Positions 43,297 through 52,832 of a stretch of DNA of 64,000 nucleotides are shown one piece after another. Numbering within the stretch: the stretch's first letter is position 1; each line of letters opens with the position of its first letter. The position numbers and the translations under genes are program-made. The notes beneath the pieces were generated by a model. It made no database searches. It was not told the DNA's origin and saw only the letters and a program-made list of their open reading frames with translations. Location of the stretch: NCBI GenBank assembly GCA_905221605.1, contig CAJNDS010002546.1, positions 1,164,371 through 1,228,370 on the forward strand. Direction: 5' to 3'. Origin of the DNA: Symbiodinium natans. Lineage: Eukaryota; Sar; Dinophyceae; Suessiales; Symbiodiniaceae.

Positions 43297-44583
43297 ATGG
43301 CAGTCCGCCCAGAAAGCGTCGAGGACTGGTTCCATTTCGTACCGACTCTGCTCGAGGATGAGGGTTGGCAAATAGCCCGCAACAGCCCCGCTGGCAAGCT
43401 GCTGCACAGAAGCTGTCCATGGGGTGGGCATCTTGCCAGGATCTCCTTAAGGGATATTGAGGTCCGCGACCCACCTGCGAACACCTCCCACCTCTTCGTG
43501 CGACCGGAGGTCCGGGCCTGGGCTGTGCGGACATATCCGGAATTGAATGAGGAGTTGCTCGAGGTGGTGGAGACTCTGGCACCGGGCCACGCCGTGTGTC
43601 GCAGGCGTGTGGCGCGAGGATTTCGCGGGCGCGGGCAGTTGGGGGTCCTCTTGTTGTGCTCGCTCAGTGGAAGTACTCCCAACACCAACAACTTCTTCTT
43701 CCACTCTGACTCAGATTCTGAGATGCCCGGTAATGTGATCATGATGGTTCGGAGAAACTACCCGCGACATGGCGACAGTGCTCACATGGTGCAATGCCTC
43801 TCGGAACACATGGAGTGTGTCACAGTGGGCCGGCCGCAGGGTCCCAACACGTTTCAGCTGGACGTTGTGATGAGGGTTCGTTCGGTCTTGCCAGTGTGGG
43901 CCTTCGGGTACTTCGAGCCTGTGGTTGCGTCAGCAAGGGGCCTTGTGCAGTCGTTTGTCAACCGACCTCGCATTGCGGAGATGCGCAGGAAGGACATGCA
44001 GTGCTACGCAATCCTCACCATCCAAAGCTGGCGACGCGGCCCACCCCTTGTTCCGGCAGCGGCGGAGGAGGTGGCGCAGGAAGACGTCACGACAATTGAT
44101 GCCGGCCAGCGAGATGGGCTGACATCTTGGGTCCGGTATCATCCTCGAATGGTTGGCAGCAGCGGCTTTATGCTGTCAGACTATCTCAACTTGTTCTTCA
44201 AGAGGATCGGCGAGCAGGTGATCTTGCATCAGTCCGTGGACGGGCAGGAGCTGCTGCCGTACCAGTGTGCCATTCTGCGGGAAGATTGGGACCGAGTGGG
44301 GGAACACTTTCAGCGTGCCTACGCTCTGCAGAAGGCAGCATACCGCCACTCACGTGGCGGCCGAACGGCCCCGAGCTTGTTGGAGTCGCTAGGTCCTCGG
44401 TTTCGAGAGGACAACAGTCTCACAGCCTTGCAGCAGCGACTACGAGAGTCCATCGATGCGAAGACAGTTGTACGCAAAACCTTCCTCGATGTTGAGGAGC
44501 CGCAGTCTCAAGGTGACAGTGCCCGGCAAAGGCACCGGACGAGCTCACCTGTGAGGCACACATGTCTCATCATGTCTCACTGA
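43297..44583 (+). CDS. unrecognised protein, 428 residues
   Basis: One uninterrupted frame from a clear ATG, GC-rich with coding-like composition throughout. I do not recognise a family. It is soluble (no signal peptide or membrane span) and rich in Arg. It has an FFFHSDSDSEMPGNV segment near residue 135 and a possible globular core around MVRRNYPRHG and VLPVWAFGYFEPVVASARGL. The second half has YHPRMVGSSGFMLSDYLNLFF and a helical tail. It starts 430 bp after the long AGT tract. Borders could change if introns are present near the C-terminus. Confidence 0.6.
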   Translation: MAVRPESVEDWFHFVPTLLEDEGWQIARNSPAGKLLHRSCPWGGHLARISLRDIEVRDPPANTSHLFVRPEVRAWAVRTYPELNEELLEVVETLAPGHAVCRRRVARGFRGRGQLGVLLLCSLSGSTPNTNNFFFHSDSDSEMPGNVIMMVRRNYPRHGDSAHMVQCLSEHMECVTVGRPQGPNTFQLDVVMRVRSVLPVWAFGYFEPVVASARGLVQSFVNRPRIAEMRRKDMQCYAILTIQSWRRGPPLVPAAAEEVAQEDVTTIDAGQRDGLTSWVRYHPRMVGSSGFMLSDYLNLFFKRIGEQVILHQSVDGQELLPYQCAILREDWDRVGEHFQRAYALQKAAYRHSRGGRTAPSLLESLGPRFREDNSLTALQQRLRESIDAKTVVRKTFLDVEEPQSQGDSARQRHRTSSPVRHTCLIMSH

Positions 44584-45183
44584 CCTTCTTCATAGGCATT
44601 AGAGCCAGGATGAACTGAGGTTCATTCATTCAGAATGCTGGACTAACCGCTGCTAGACTCGAACACCACGACTCCTGTACATCGTGTCGTCTGTCGGTGC
44701 TTCACCCTACTGCGGTTGTTGTAAAGCCGTCCACGGAGTTAGTGGCCTGTGCCACGCGCCTGTGTACAGGCTCCGGCTCTGGCTATGACCGAGTCTTCTC
44801 AGCCTCTGCAGCCTGAGCCGGAAGCAAACGTTCGACCTAAGTTTGTCTGCTTCGGAGCTTGTGCTGATCTGTGCCTCTTCCAGCCCTTTCCAGAGCTGAG
44901 ATCCAATTACAACGTAACAGCACGTGCAGGCTCAGCGTTCCAAACTGGAGCTCCGAGCCAAAGCCACCGGCCCAGGACTCGGAAGCTCCGGATCCGGATG
45001 CAGTTGAGACAGGTTAGACAGGGACCGTTGACTCAGGGAGAGTAATGCTTCTAGGATTCTTGAGGCCGGCAAGCTCATTGGGGTTGGTGGTGGGTACCGA
45101 CTCCAAACAGAGATGGATTTCAATGCAGACTCCTGGCCAAAGACTGCCCTCGTCCCCAACTCGAAAGTCAGCCAAGGAATCAC

Positions 45184-45245
45184 TAGGGTTTAGGGTTTAG
45201 GGTTTAGTGTTTAGGGTTTAGGGTTTAGGGTTTAGGGTTTAGGGC
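45184..45245 (+). repeat. interstitial telomere-like array (TTTAGGG)
   Basis: Eight to nine units, one reading TTTAGTG. Confidence 0.92.
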
Positions 45246-45464
45246 TTCCCCTCAAGGAACCGTTTCTTTTTCTGAGATTCGGAGCGACGTCAGGCACGTG
45301 GACTTTACCGTCCCGCAACGTCCCAAGTCCCGAACCCTCTATGTCCGAAAAGCGTAAGCCTAAACCAGCTGAACGCCGAGCACGTACTAGACCTCCGAGG
45401 AAAGTCCATCCAAGCGCGTAAGACCCGAAACCCGAAACCCACAACAACTCCGATGCACCCCAGA

Positions 45465-45715
45465 AGCTTCACTATTTTTGATGCCATATTATTAATAAAA
45501 TTTTGGGACAAAGAGGCTTATCGGGAGAATTTCAACTTTGACCATAGGGATCTATTCATAATCCTTATATATAGAATCACGATTCATCCGAGATTTTTGG
45601 GCGTCAAAGGATTTTTCCGAATGGAATATAGAATCACGATTATATTGCCCACGTCCCTAAAAAAAACACCAAGAATACATATTATCCAATTTACTTGTCT
45701 CTAAATTAGAACCCT
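45465..45715. other. AT-rich island of foreign composition
   Basis: About 250 bp that are clearly AT-rich within GC-rich surroundings, with an open frame across it (MHPRSFTIFDAILLIKFW...). The 14-mer TATAGAATCACGAT occurs twice. The composition would suit organelle DNA or an AT-rich donor, but I recognise no mitochondrial or plastid gene. Telomere-like sequence lies on both sides. Confidence 0.5.
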
Positions 45716-45842
45716 AAACCCCAAACCCCAAAAAGTTAGGACAAATGTTTGCGACGCCGTTCTCAATGGCAGTAGGCTCAGGCCCCAAGATACCTTGGCG
45801 TGGGCTTGGGCTTCTTGCGTATCTTCGCTGAGGGCGTTCCCG

Positions 45843-45876
45843 TAAACCCTAAACCCTAAACCCTAAACCCTAAACG
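45843..45876 (-). repeat. interstitial telomere-like array (CCCTAAA)
   Basis: About five units. Confidence 0.9.
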
Positions 45877-46740
45877 GTAAGCCCATATTAGTTGCGTCGG
45901 AGTGGTGGCTATCCATTGCTTGTCGATTGCTTGTCGATTGCTTGTCGATTGCTTGTCGATGGCTACTTGCAACCCTAAGAATTCTCTAAGCCTGATCAGC
46001 CCACCCCCGATCGGTCACGAAATAGGTCACGACCGAAACCCTGATCCAACACGCGCACTTTTGGAAGATGACTCAACGTGTGTCTGTTAAGGATGGATGG
46101 AAGTGGTGAGGAATTGCAGGCGATTGTAGATCGAACGGTAGGTTGGTGCCTTAGTTGCTTGCATGTCTCTCGCCCAACCTTGGAAGTGTGTAGTGTCAGA
46201 GATCCTTTTGGGATTTTCCACCTGGCGTCCCATTAGCTCACATTCTCAATCGTCTTTGCACGCCCAAGGCCTTCACTTGACAGAGACCAAAGCGTGAGGC
46301 TTGGCGCGCCTTGCCCGGCAAGAAGTCTTCAAGAAGCGCTTGCCGGAGGGTCGCAAGAAACCAGCCAGCGTTTCCTTAGCCTGTTCAGTTCCTTGCTGCT
46401 TGCGCATCAGCCTAAATCGAGTGCAAGATTTTTATGCTCCCAGAAGGACCCTTGAAACGATAAATTTGATCGAAGAAAGGGGAGGCATGTTCTTCTAACA
46501 TGTTGTTATCATATGTCTTAGAAAAGCTTTTCGTGAAGAACCATGCTAAACATACCTCCGAAACTGCATCTAAAGTAGCTCAGGCTCACGATGCCGCGAA
46601 ACATACCCCGAAACATACCGCGAAACATACCCTGATCCCAAGACCTGTCGTAGGATGTTTTTCTTCTTTGCAAGACGTCGCAAAGCAATTCAAGCCTTGC
46701 ATCTGCCCCTCTGCGCTCCTCACTCCGACGGCTCAAGAAA

Positions 46741-46801
46741 GGGTTTAGGGTTTAGGGTTTAGGGTTTAGGGTTTAGGGTTTAGGGTTTAGGGTTTAGGGT
46801 T
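46741..46801 (+). repeat. interstitial telomere-like array (TTTAGGG)
   Basis: Eight to nine perfect units. Confidence 0.94.
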
Positions 46802-47189
46802 TCCTATCTTTGGGGGGCCATTCGAGCTGCTTTAGGCTCGGATCATGTGCTCCATTGCTGAGCTGGCCTGTGTGACTGGGCTCTTGTGAAGGAACTTCGT
46901 CTAAGTTACCAAAGTAGAGGCCTATCGTAGAAAAGTATGGTTTCCGTTTTCTTAAGTTCAGCTCGGAAGAAGAAATCAGGTGACTTACGCCTATGATGCA
47001 ACAGGAGAAGTCGACTGGGGCAATAGCTTGCAGTCTGTGACCTGCGCCAGGGCGGAGGACGGCTGCCCTTGCAACGAGCAGTGGCCTAGTAGTAGAGTAG
47101 GCAACCTTTAGTTTTTTTTTTTTTTCTGGTTCTGGGTTCCCTTATAAAGTAGCCAACCCAAGAAAGGGTGCCCCTATTGTGATATGGTA

Positions 47190-47214
47190 CCTAAACCCTA
47201 AACCCTAAACCCTT
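47190..47214 (-). repeat. interstitial telomere-like array (CCCTAAA)
   Basis: Three units. Confidence 0.85.
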
Positions 47215-47311
47215 AGTGCAATATGGTTACTGGGCCACTGAGGTGGGAGATCCAATGCATCGATGCCGGCTTCAAGTACTGTGAGAGGGCGAGCCTGGGG
47301 TGTGGCAACAA

Positions 47312-47566
47312 CAGCTCATCTATGGCCCCTTTTTGGGAATTCAATTCTAAGGCCCCTTTTTGGGAACTATTTCTTGTAATTTTTGTTGATATAAAACCCA
47401 AGAGGATGTTAGAAACAGCTCATCTATGGCCCCTTTTTGGGAATTCAATTCTAAAGGCACCTTTTTGGGGAATTATTTCTTTTTATTTTTTGGCTCATGT
47501 AAAACCCAAGAGGATGTTAGAAATATGTTGTTAAGGTTCTTAGGGGAGTATAGCTCAGCTCATCTA
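47312..47566. mobile_element. tandem or nested family I introner elements upstream of the receptor-like gene
   Basis: CAGCTCATCTA occurs at 47312, 47416 and 47556. The first two start 104-140 bp units with the same interior (TATGGCCCCTTTTTGGGAAT, then AAAACCCAAGAGGATGTTAG). The last unit ends TTAAGGTTCTTAGGGGAGTA, the family right end. The pattern suggests one insertion followed by duplication, or one element inserted in another. The reading frame of the receptor-like gene is open from just after the right end (TCTAAG|GCTGG), so this is probably intron or 5' leader. Confidence 0.75.
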
Positions 47567-47601
47567 AGGCTGGATTCCGCAGCTTCCATGAGCTGCGTGA
47601 T

Positions 47602-50205
47602 ATGGTAGCACGATGGCAAGCAAGCGAAGTGAATCCAGCAGAAAGGTCCAAGATTATCCTGAAGCACGGGGAGGTTGCAGAATGGAACGTGTCGCTGGTG
47701 ACGAACATGCGTGGGCTTTTCATGCATTCGGAATTCGACGACGATATTAGCAGGTGGGATACATCAGCCGTCACCGACATGAGCCAGATGTTTGAAGGTG
47801 CAGTTGCCTTCAACCAGGACATTGGCAGGTGGGATACATCAGCCGTCACCGACATGAGCCAGATGTTTGAAGGTGCAGTTGCCTTCAACCAGGACATTGG
47901 CAGGTGGGATACATCAGCCGTCACCGACATGAGCCAGATGTTTGAAGGTGCAGTTGCCTTCAACCAGGACATTGGCAGGTGGCACACCTCAAGCGTCACA
48001 AGCATGCGCAGGATGTTCTACAGCGCAAGCGCCTTCAACCAGGACATTGGCAGCTGGGACACCTCAGGCGTCACCAGCATGGGCAGCATGTTTTCCTGGG
48101 CAAGCGCCTTCAACCAAGACATTGGCAGCTGGGACACCTCCAGAGTCACAATTCTGGAGAGCATGTTTTTTTCTGCAAGTACCTTCAACCAGGCTATTGG
48201 CAGGTGGGACACTTCAAGCGTCACAAGAATGGACTGGATGTTCTGCGGAGCAAAGGCTTTCAACCAGGACATTGGCAGCTGGGACACCTCAAGCGTCACA
48301 AGCATGGACTGGATGTTTTATGGGCCAAGTGCCGCAAGCCCCTTCAACCAGGACATTGGCAGCTGGAACACCGGAAGGGTCCAAAGCATGGAGAGCTTGT
48401 TCAGGGATGCAATTGCCTTCAACCAGGACATCGGTGGGTGGGACACGTCAAGTGTCACAAACATGGACAGGATGTTCAGGGGGGCAGCTGCTTTCAACCA
48501 GGACATTGGCAGCTGGGACACCTCAAGAGTCACAAGAATGGCGAGCATGTTCGAAAGTGCCAGTAGTTTCGACCAAGATATCGGAGGATGGGATACCTCA
48601 AATGTCCAAGACATGAGCTACATGTTCCACTTTGCCAGCGCCTTCAACCAGCAGTTATCCACGTGGAATACTGCAGGTGCCCGTACCACAGGCATGTTCG
48701 AAGGTGCGGTGCTGTTTGACGTGTCCCCGTGCGGCGCTGGCCGAACATCCGCACAGAATCTATATCCCCCTTGGAATTTCTTTTTATTTTTGTTTACGTA
48801 TATAAAACCCAAGAGGATGTTAGAAATGTTATTTTTATTAAGGTTCCAAGGGGAGTCTAGGAATGGACTCGGCTGCATATCCTGCCCGGCAGGGCGCGTC
48901 TCCTCTGCAGATTCTGACAGTTGCAGGGAGTGCGGCCCGAACGAGGTGCCATTTGACCTGAGCAGGTGCATGGCTTGTTCGGATTCCGAGTATGCACCGC
49001 GGGGTTCGCAGACATGTTTGCCCTGTCAGTGGCCCCTCCTGGCTGTGGAGGAAGGATGTGTATGGTGGCACCTGCTCGCAAGTGCAGGGTGCCTTCTTGT
49101 GATCACTGTGATCCTGGGCTGCGTGGTCTCATACTGTCGCAGGAGGAGGGCGGTGAAAGCCGAGAAGCTGATGACGCAGTTGTTTGAGGACCTGTGGGAT
49201 GAAGGCCCAGATACAGCCGTGCAGTACCAGAGGTTGCTCCGTGGGCTTGGGGTTGACAAGGCCACGGTCTCCAGGCGCATCCGGGAGTTTCGCAAGCTGC
49301 AGAGCCAGACGGGCGGAGTGAGTATGAGCTACCTCCTCTCCTCCGACTTCCGTGACTTAGCGCGACTGCGCACGGGCCAAAGCGATCCCACCTTCAATGA
49401 CATGAAGGAAGCCTTCTGGCTGTCAGGCGATCCGATAGGGCGTTTGGTGATCTGTCCCCGCGATGGTCGAGAGGGATGCGCCCTTGTCGATTGGATTCCG
49501 CGTAATTACCGGCGGCAGCAAACTCACTTCATGTCCTGGACCTGGTGCTACCGCCTGTCGCAAGTCACAAGCGCCCTCGTCATGTACAGCAGGGGCATGC
49601 CCGAGCTGGTGCCAAAGGACATCTTCTTCTACATGTGTTTTTTTGTTAATAATCAATTCCGCATAATCGTAGAGGCCGCCGCCTCAGGAAGCGACAATCT
49701 CGAGGAAGTCTTCGAGAGCAACTTGCGCCGGGTCGGCCGCATGATCGCCATCCTGGACACTTGGGACGCACCGGTGTACTTGACCCGCATCTGGAGCGTG
49801 TACGAACAGTACGTGGCATCGAAAGTGGGGATTGAGGTGAGCTTCGCAATGCCGAAGCAAGCTTCCGATTCTTTGGAGCTGCAAGTCAGTCGCGGGAGTG
49901 AAGGCATGGCTGCGGTCACGAACGCGGTGAGCTGCGTTGATGCGATGAATGCGAGAGCATGGAAACAGGAGGACGAGATCAAGGTGAAGATGCTGATACA
50001 ACACACGGTGGGCTTCGACCATGTCAACAAGCATGTCACCGAAGTCATGGCGACATGGATCGGGAACGTGGTGCGAAACAAGGTTCAGCGCGAGATTGAC
50101 TCGCGCCGCACCAGAAGCTTGACGGAGTCGAACCCCGATGTCAGAAGCTTGACGGAGTCGAATCCCGATGTCTCGGGTGGCGACTACGTTGCCTTATACT
50201 TTTGA
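47602..50205 (+). CDS. receptor-like membrane protein: BspA/DUF285 repeats, Cys-rich collar, transmembrane span, large cytoplasmic domain
   Basis: About fourteen 25-residue repeats (FNQDIGxWDTSxVTxMxxMF) of the DUF285/BspA type, an extracellular repeat found in bacteria and protists. Then a Cys-rich part (CISCPAG, CRECGP, CMACSD, CLPCQ), a membrane span (about residues 487-509, [12 protein letters not shown]), an Arg-rich stop-transfer and about 350 cytoplasmic residues. The latter contain [44 protein letters not shown] and EQYVAS. This resembles a protist domain with TIR-like order, but that is my inference and it may be a separate family. ATG 47602 lacks a signal peptide; the frame is open upstream (SFHELRD), so earlier exons probably carry it. 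An in-frame 105-nt element at 48756-48860 is probably spliced out, joining SAQ to NGLGC. The C-terminus repeats [10 protein letters not shown]. Confidence 0.82.
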   Translation: MVARWQASEVNPAERSKIILKHGEVAEWNVSLVTNMRGLFMHSEFDDDISRWDTSAVTDMSQMFEGAVAFNQDIGRWDTSAVTDMSQMFEGAVAFNQDIGRWDTSAVTDMSQMFEGAVAFNQDIGRWHTSSVTSMRRMFYSASAFNQDIGSWDTSGVTSMGSMFSWASAFNQDIGSWDTSRVTILESMFFSASTFNQAIGRWDTSSVTRMDWMFCGAKAFNQDIGSWDTSSVTSMDWMFYGPSAASPFNQDIGSWNTGRVQSMESLFRDAIAFNQDIGGWDTSSVTNMDRMFRGAAAFNQDIGSWDTSRVTRMASMFESASSFDQDIGGWDTSNVQDMSYMFHFASAFNQQLSTWNTAGARTTGMFEGAVLFDVSPCGAGRTSAQNLYPPWNFFLFLFTYIKPKRMLEMLFLLRFQGESRNGLGCISCPAGRVSSADSDSCRECGPNEVPFDLSRCMACSDSEYAPRGSQTCLPCQWPLLAVEEGCVWWHLLASAGCLLVITVILGCVVSYCRRRRAVKAEKLMTQLFEDLWDEGPDTAVQYQRLLRGLGVDKATVSRRIREFRKLQSQTGGVSMSYLLSSDFRDLARLRTGQSDPTFNDMKEAFWLSGDPIGRLVICPRDGREGCALVDWIPRNYRRQQTHFMSWTWCYRLSQVTSALVMYSRGMPELVPKDIFFYMCFFVNNQFRIIVEAAASGSDNLEEVFESNLRRVGRMIAILDTWDAPVYLTRIWSVYEQYVASKVGIEVSFAMPKQASDSLELQVSRGSEGMAAVTNAVSCVDAMNARAWKQEDEIKVKMLIQHTVGFDHVNKHVTEVMATWIGNVVRNKVQREIDSRRTRSLTESNPDVRSLTESNPDVSGGDYVALYF
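47751..47975 (+). repeat. three identical 75-bp coding repeats
   Basis: Copies at 47751, 47826 and 47901 agree base for base over nearly the full 75 bp; each encodes one repeat and half of its neighbours ([15 protein letters not shown]). The neighbouring repeats are diverged, so the expansion is recent. Confidence 0.92.
48756..48860. mobile_element. family I introner in the receptor-like gene, in frame
   Basis: GAAT at 48756-48759 is repeated at 48861-48864 as a target duplication. The body starts CTATATCCCCCTTGGAA and ends TTCCAAGGGGAGTCTAG, complementary ends. Splicing from GA (48756) to AG (48860) removes 105 nt and gives ACA|GAATGG, keeping frame. The element has no stop in this frame, so retention would add 35 residues (LYPPWNFF...). 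Confidence 0.82.
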
Positions 50206-50745
50206 GTCCTGACGGTTGAAACATAGGTCTCAGCACGGTGCATCTGAGCCCCAGAGCGCTTTTTCCGAGTGTCTTCCCTGGGCACCGCGTGTGACCCCTC
50301 GCACTCGCGCAACTGCGATGTGATGGGCTCTATTCACTCTAGTCGAAATCCTGTGCTTTCTCGCCCGAAGTGGCGGCAGCGGGTGTCCGACGCAGTTGCG
50401 TTAGCAAAGGCAATGTCTCAACGCCTGCTTCTCCCCATGTTCTCTTCACCCAGAATGTGCTAGAAAGGAGACTTAAAATCCTAGACTCCTAGAAGTCCCC
50501 ACCTCGGCTGCCCGGGAACAAGCTCCTGAGCCCCATCGCTCTCCGCGGCTCCGCCCCCGCATGCTGTACTCGTACGCAAGATGTCCGGTTTGCTGCAGGC
50601 AATTCCCACTGGGATGCGAAGGTGTAGGCAATCATGGCGTTGCTGGTGCGGCTTGATGATTTTCGAGTTGGCTTCGCAGAGAAGCGTCATCTCCCAGTAG
50701 CGGGCGAAGCATATTCCAGGCATAATATGTTTACATGTGCATCTC
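50206..50745. other. intergenic, receptor-like gene to transporter
   Basis: Nothing recognised; unique sequence. Confidence 0.5.
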
Positions 50746-52832
50746 ATGGGCTCTTCTGTGCTCTGCCTGAAAGCCTTTGCGGTCCAAGCTCCTGTACAGC
50801 ACTCCAAGCTGATGCGCAGAGGTGTAGCTCGTAGGCCCCTTAGACTGATTTTCCTGGCCTCTTCGCTTGGTCTCCTTTTTCGAGCTTCCCCCGCGTGGCG
50901 TGACGACTCGGTTGCCTTTGTGGAATCTGCAAGGCATGGGCTTGGGCTTGGGCCTGGGCCTGATGGCTTCCCGACTGTAGGCCCCTTGACGGGCCAAAGT
51001 TCAAGGGGAGTTTCCGAGCCCTCCAAGGGCTTCGAAGCAACCTGGGAAGAGGAGGAGAGTGAGGAGACTCTCTGGAAGTCTGTGACGGCCTTCAATGCCG
51101 CTTGCTGGGGTGCCACCTACATCAGCACCAAGGCCGGCATCGATCAGCTCGTCGCTGCCGGTGTGGCTCTACATCCCCCTTGGGAGTCTTTTTATTTGTT
51201 TATTTTTTAAAAACAATTGTTTATATAAAACCCAAGAGGATATTTTTAAATACTATTTTTATTAAGGTTCTAAGGTGAGTCTAGGTGGAGGATGCTCCCA
51301 TCGTCTATGGCGCCCTCCGCTTCAGCTTGGCGACGTTGCCGCTCCTGCCCTGGGTCCTCCGGTCCAGCACCGCAGAAAGTGCGCGGACTTCGGCCATCGT
51401 TGGCAGCCTGAACGGCTTCGCCTATGCCGCCATCTTCACTGCCTACACTTTGGGCACGACTGGGGGCAAGGCAGCCTTCATCTGCTCCCTGCAGACCATT
51501 GTCGTCGCTGCATGCACCTCCATTGCTGCCCAGCGCCTCCAAGTGGGCACCGTCGTCTCTGCAGTGATGGCAGTGGTTGGGGTGGGCTTCCTTGAGCTTG
51601 CCGGAGGCCCGATGGAGACATCGGCTGGTGACCCTGCAAAAACTTGGGGGCATCGATTGTGCAGATCTCTCCCAGGGGGCTCACTAAAAATCAACGGGAG
51701 TCGTAGATGAATTATGTTGAAAAACCTGCCTCCTGCATCAAAGCGGCTGGTCAAATGCCAGGGCACTCGTGGCAGATTTTGTTTCTTTGTAGATGCGCAA
51801 ATCCGAGGCGACTTGCTTTGCTCAGCTGCGCCAGTTGCAATAGGAATTGGGTGGTACATGTTGGGAGACACGATGAAGAAGTACCCAGACGACACCTTGC
51901 CATCCCTTGCAATCCAGTTTGTTTGTTTTACGGTGCTTTTCGCCACGTGGATCCTCGGTGACATCGGCTGGAAACACGGGGCGCCTGGCATAGTGGATTG
52001 GCTGGGTCAGGTGCCAGCAATTTTGCAGACCCCGGGTGCCAAGTCCGAATTCAGAGGGCTTGGGGCGCATTAGAGCAAGGGGGTGTGGGGATCGTTGGGG
52101 TATGCCTGCATTTGTGACTTGGGAGATGTTGATCTCTGAATCAAGAGTGCTCCTAGGCCCAGGGGTGTTTCAACATCTTTGCACGCCTTGGCCTTGACCC
52201 TTGAAGTGGCTAAACCCGGAGTTCAGTGCGAGTGCCACAAAGAGCCTTCCCAGGTCTCTGGCCCCCTCTTCTCTTCTCGACCTTCCTGGGCAATGTCATC
52301 ACGATGCTGCTGGCCAACCGGGCCGTGCAAAGAATCAAAGTCTCCGAGGCAGAGCCCCCCCCAAAGTGCTTCAATGCAGGAAGCTGTGGGAAGAAGGGAG
52401 AGGGGAGGGGTTGCTTGGCAGAGACGGGTCGCAGCGGATTCGATTCAGGTCTCGCTGATATCGGCTTCTGCTGCCGCCTCAGCGCAGACCGCACCAGAAA
52501 GCACCAGAAAGCACAGCACATGATGTCAGCGAAGTCAGGTGAGTACCAATGCCATAACATGACTTAAGCTGACATGGCAGGAGCCTCTTTGGGCTGCGCT
52601 CGCGGCGATGCTGTATCTCGGGGAGGTCTTCACACTAGCCGACTGCATTGGTGGCGGCTTCATCCTCACAGCGCTTGTTTGCAACGAGCGGCTTGGCGAA
52701 CATTTTTCTCTTTTTCTCCCACTGGTTAAACTGAGTGATGGCTGCCTCAGCTCCCAAGCGGGCTCCCAGCAGCTAACCGGAATAGATTCCCCAGGAGAAG
52801 GGGCAAACACTCCAAGGATTGAGAGAGGTTAG
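50746..52832 (+). CDS. EamA-type drug/metabolite transporter with N-terminal leader, about five exons
   Basis: Exons: 50746-51162, 51285-51627, 51793-52035, 52254-about 52351 and 52581-52832. Joins keep frame and restore the DMT/EamA pattern: NAACWGATYISTKAGIDQL, then APIVYGALRFSLATLPLLPW, GTTGGKAAFICSLQTIVVA, GDLLCSAAPVAIGIGWYMLG, ILQTPGLWPPLLFSTFLGN, LANRAVQRI and EPLWAALAAMLYLGEVFTLA. This family exchanges small metabolites with about ten membrane spans. The start has a charged segment and a hydrophobic run (LIFLASSLGLLFRASPAW) followed by 80 polar residues, which suits a plastid-type bipartite leader. Intron 1 is an introner (51163-51284). Introns 2 and 3 are GT-AG. The fourth junction is weak; the chain seems a few residues short before EPLW, so a small exon may be missed. 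I chose ATG 50746; MRRGVARR further in is an alternative. Confidence 0.8.
51163..51284. mobile_element. family I introner forming intron 1 of the transporter gene
   Basis: GTGG at 51163-51166 is repeated at 51285-51288. The body begins CTCTACATCCCCCTTGGGAG and ends TTAAGGTTCTAAGGTGAGTC then TAG. It shares AAAACCCAAGAGGAT and TTTTTATTAAGGTTC with the copy at 48756. Removal (GT-AG, 122 nt) joins AAG to VEDAPIVYGALR, the expected second transporter helix; retention hits a stop. Confidence 0.87.

Larger units (their letters stand above)
44584..47311. other. intergenic, with an AT-rich island and telomere-like arrays
   Basis: No gene supported. Contents: arrays at 45184-45245, 45843-45876, 46741-46801 and 47190-47214; an 11-bp tandem repeat (TTGCTTGTCGA, four copies near 45917-45962); a 12-bp repeat (GAAACATACC units, 46598-46635); and an AT-rich island (45465-45715). 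The segment 47042-47078 (VTCARAEDGCPCNEQW) could be an upstream exon of the receptor-like gene. Confidence 0.5.

Noticed and set aside
43128-43742. Minus-strand frame of 204 residues
   Set aside because: It overlaps the start of the 43297 gene, whose + frame is longer and fits the direction of all other genes. As that gene is itself unrecognised, this is a judgement, not proof.
47480-47500. Spliced-leader relic (TTTTTTGGCTCATG)
   Set aside because: It lies inside an introner copy whose relatives differ at this place, and only TTTTGGCTCA agrees; probably chance.
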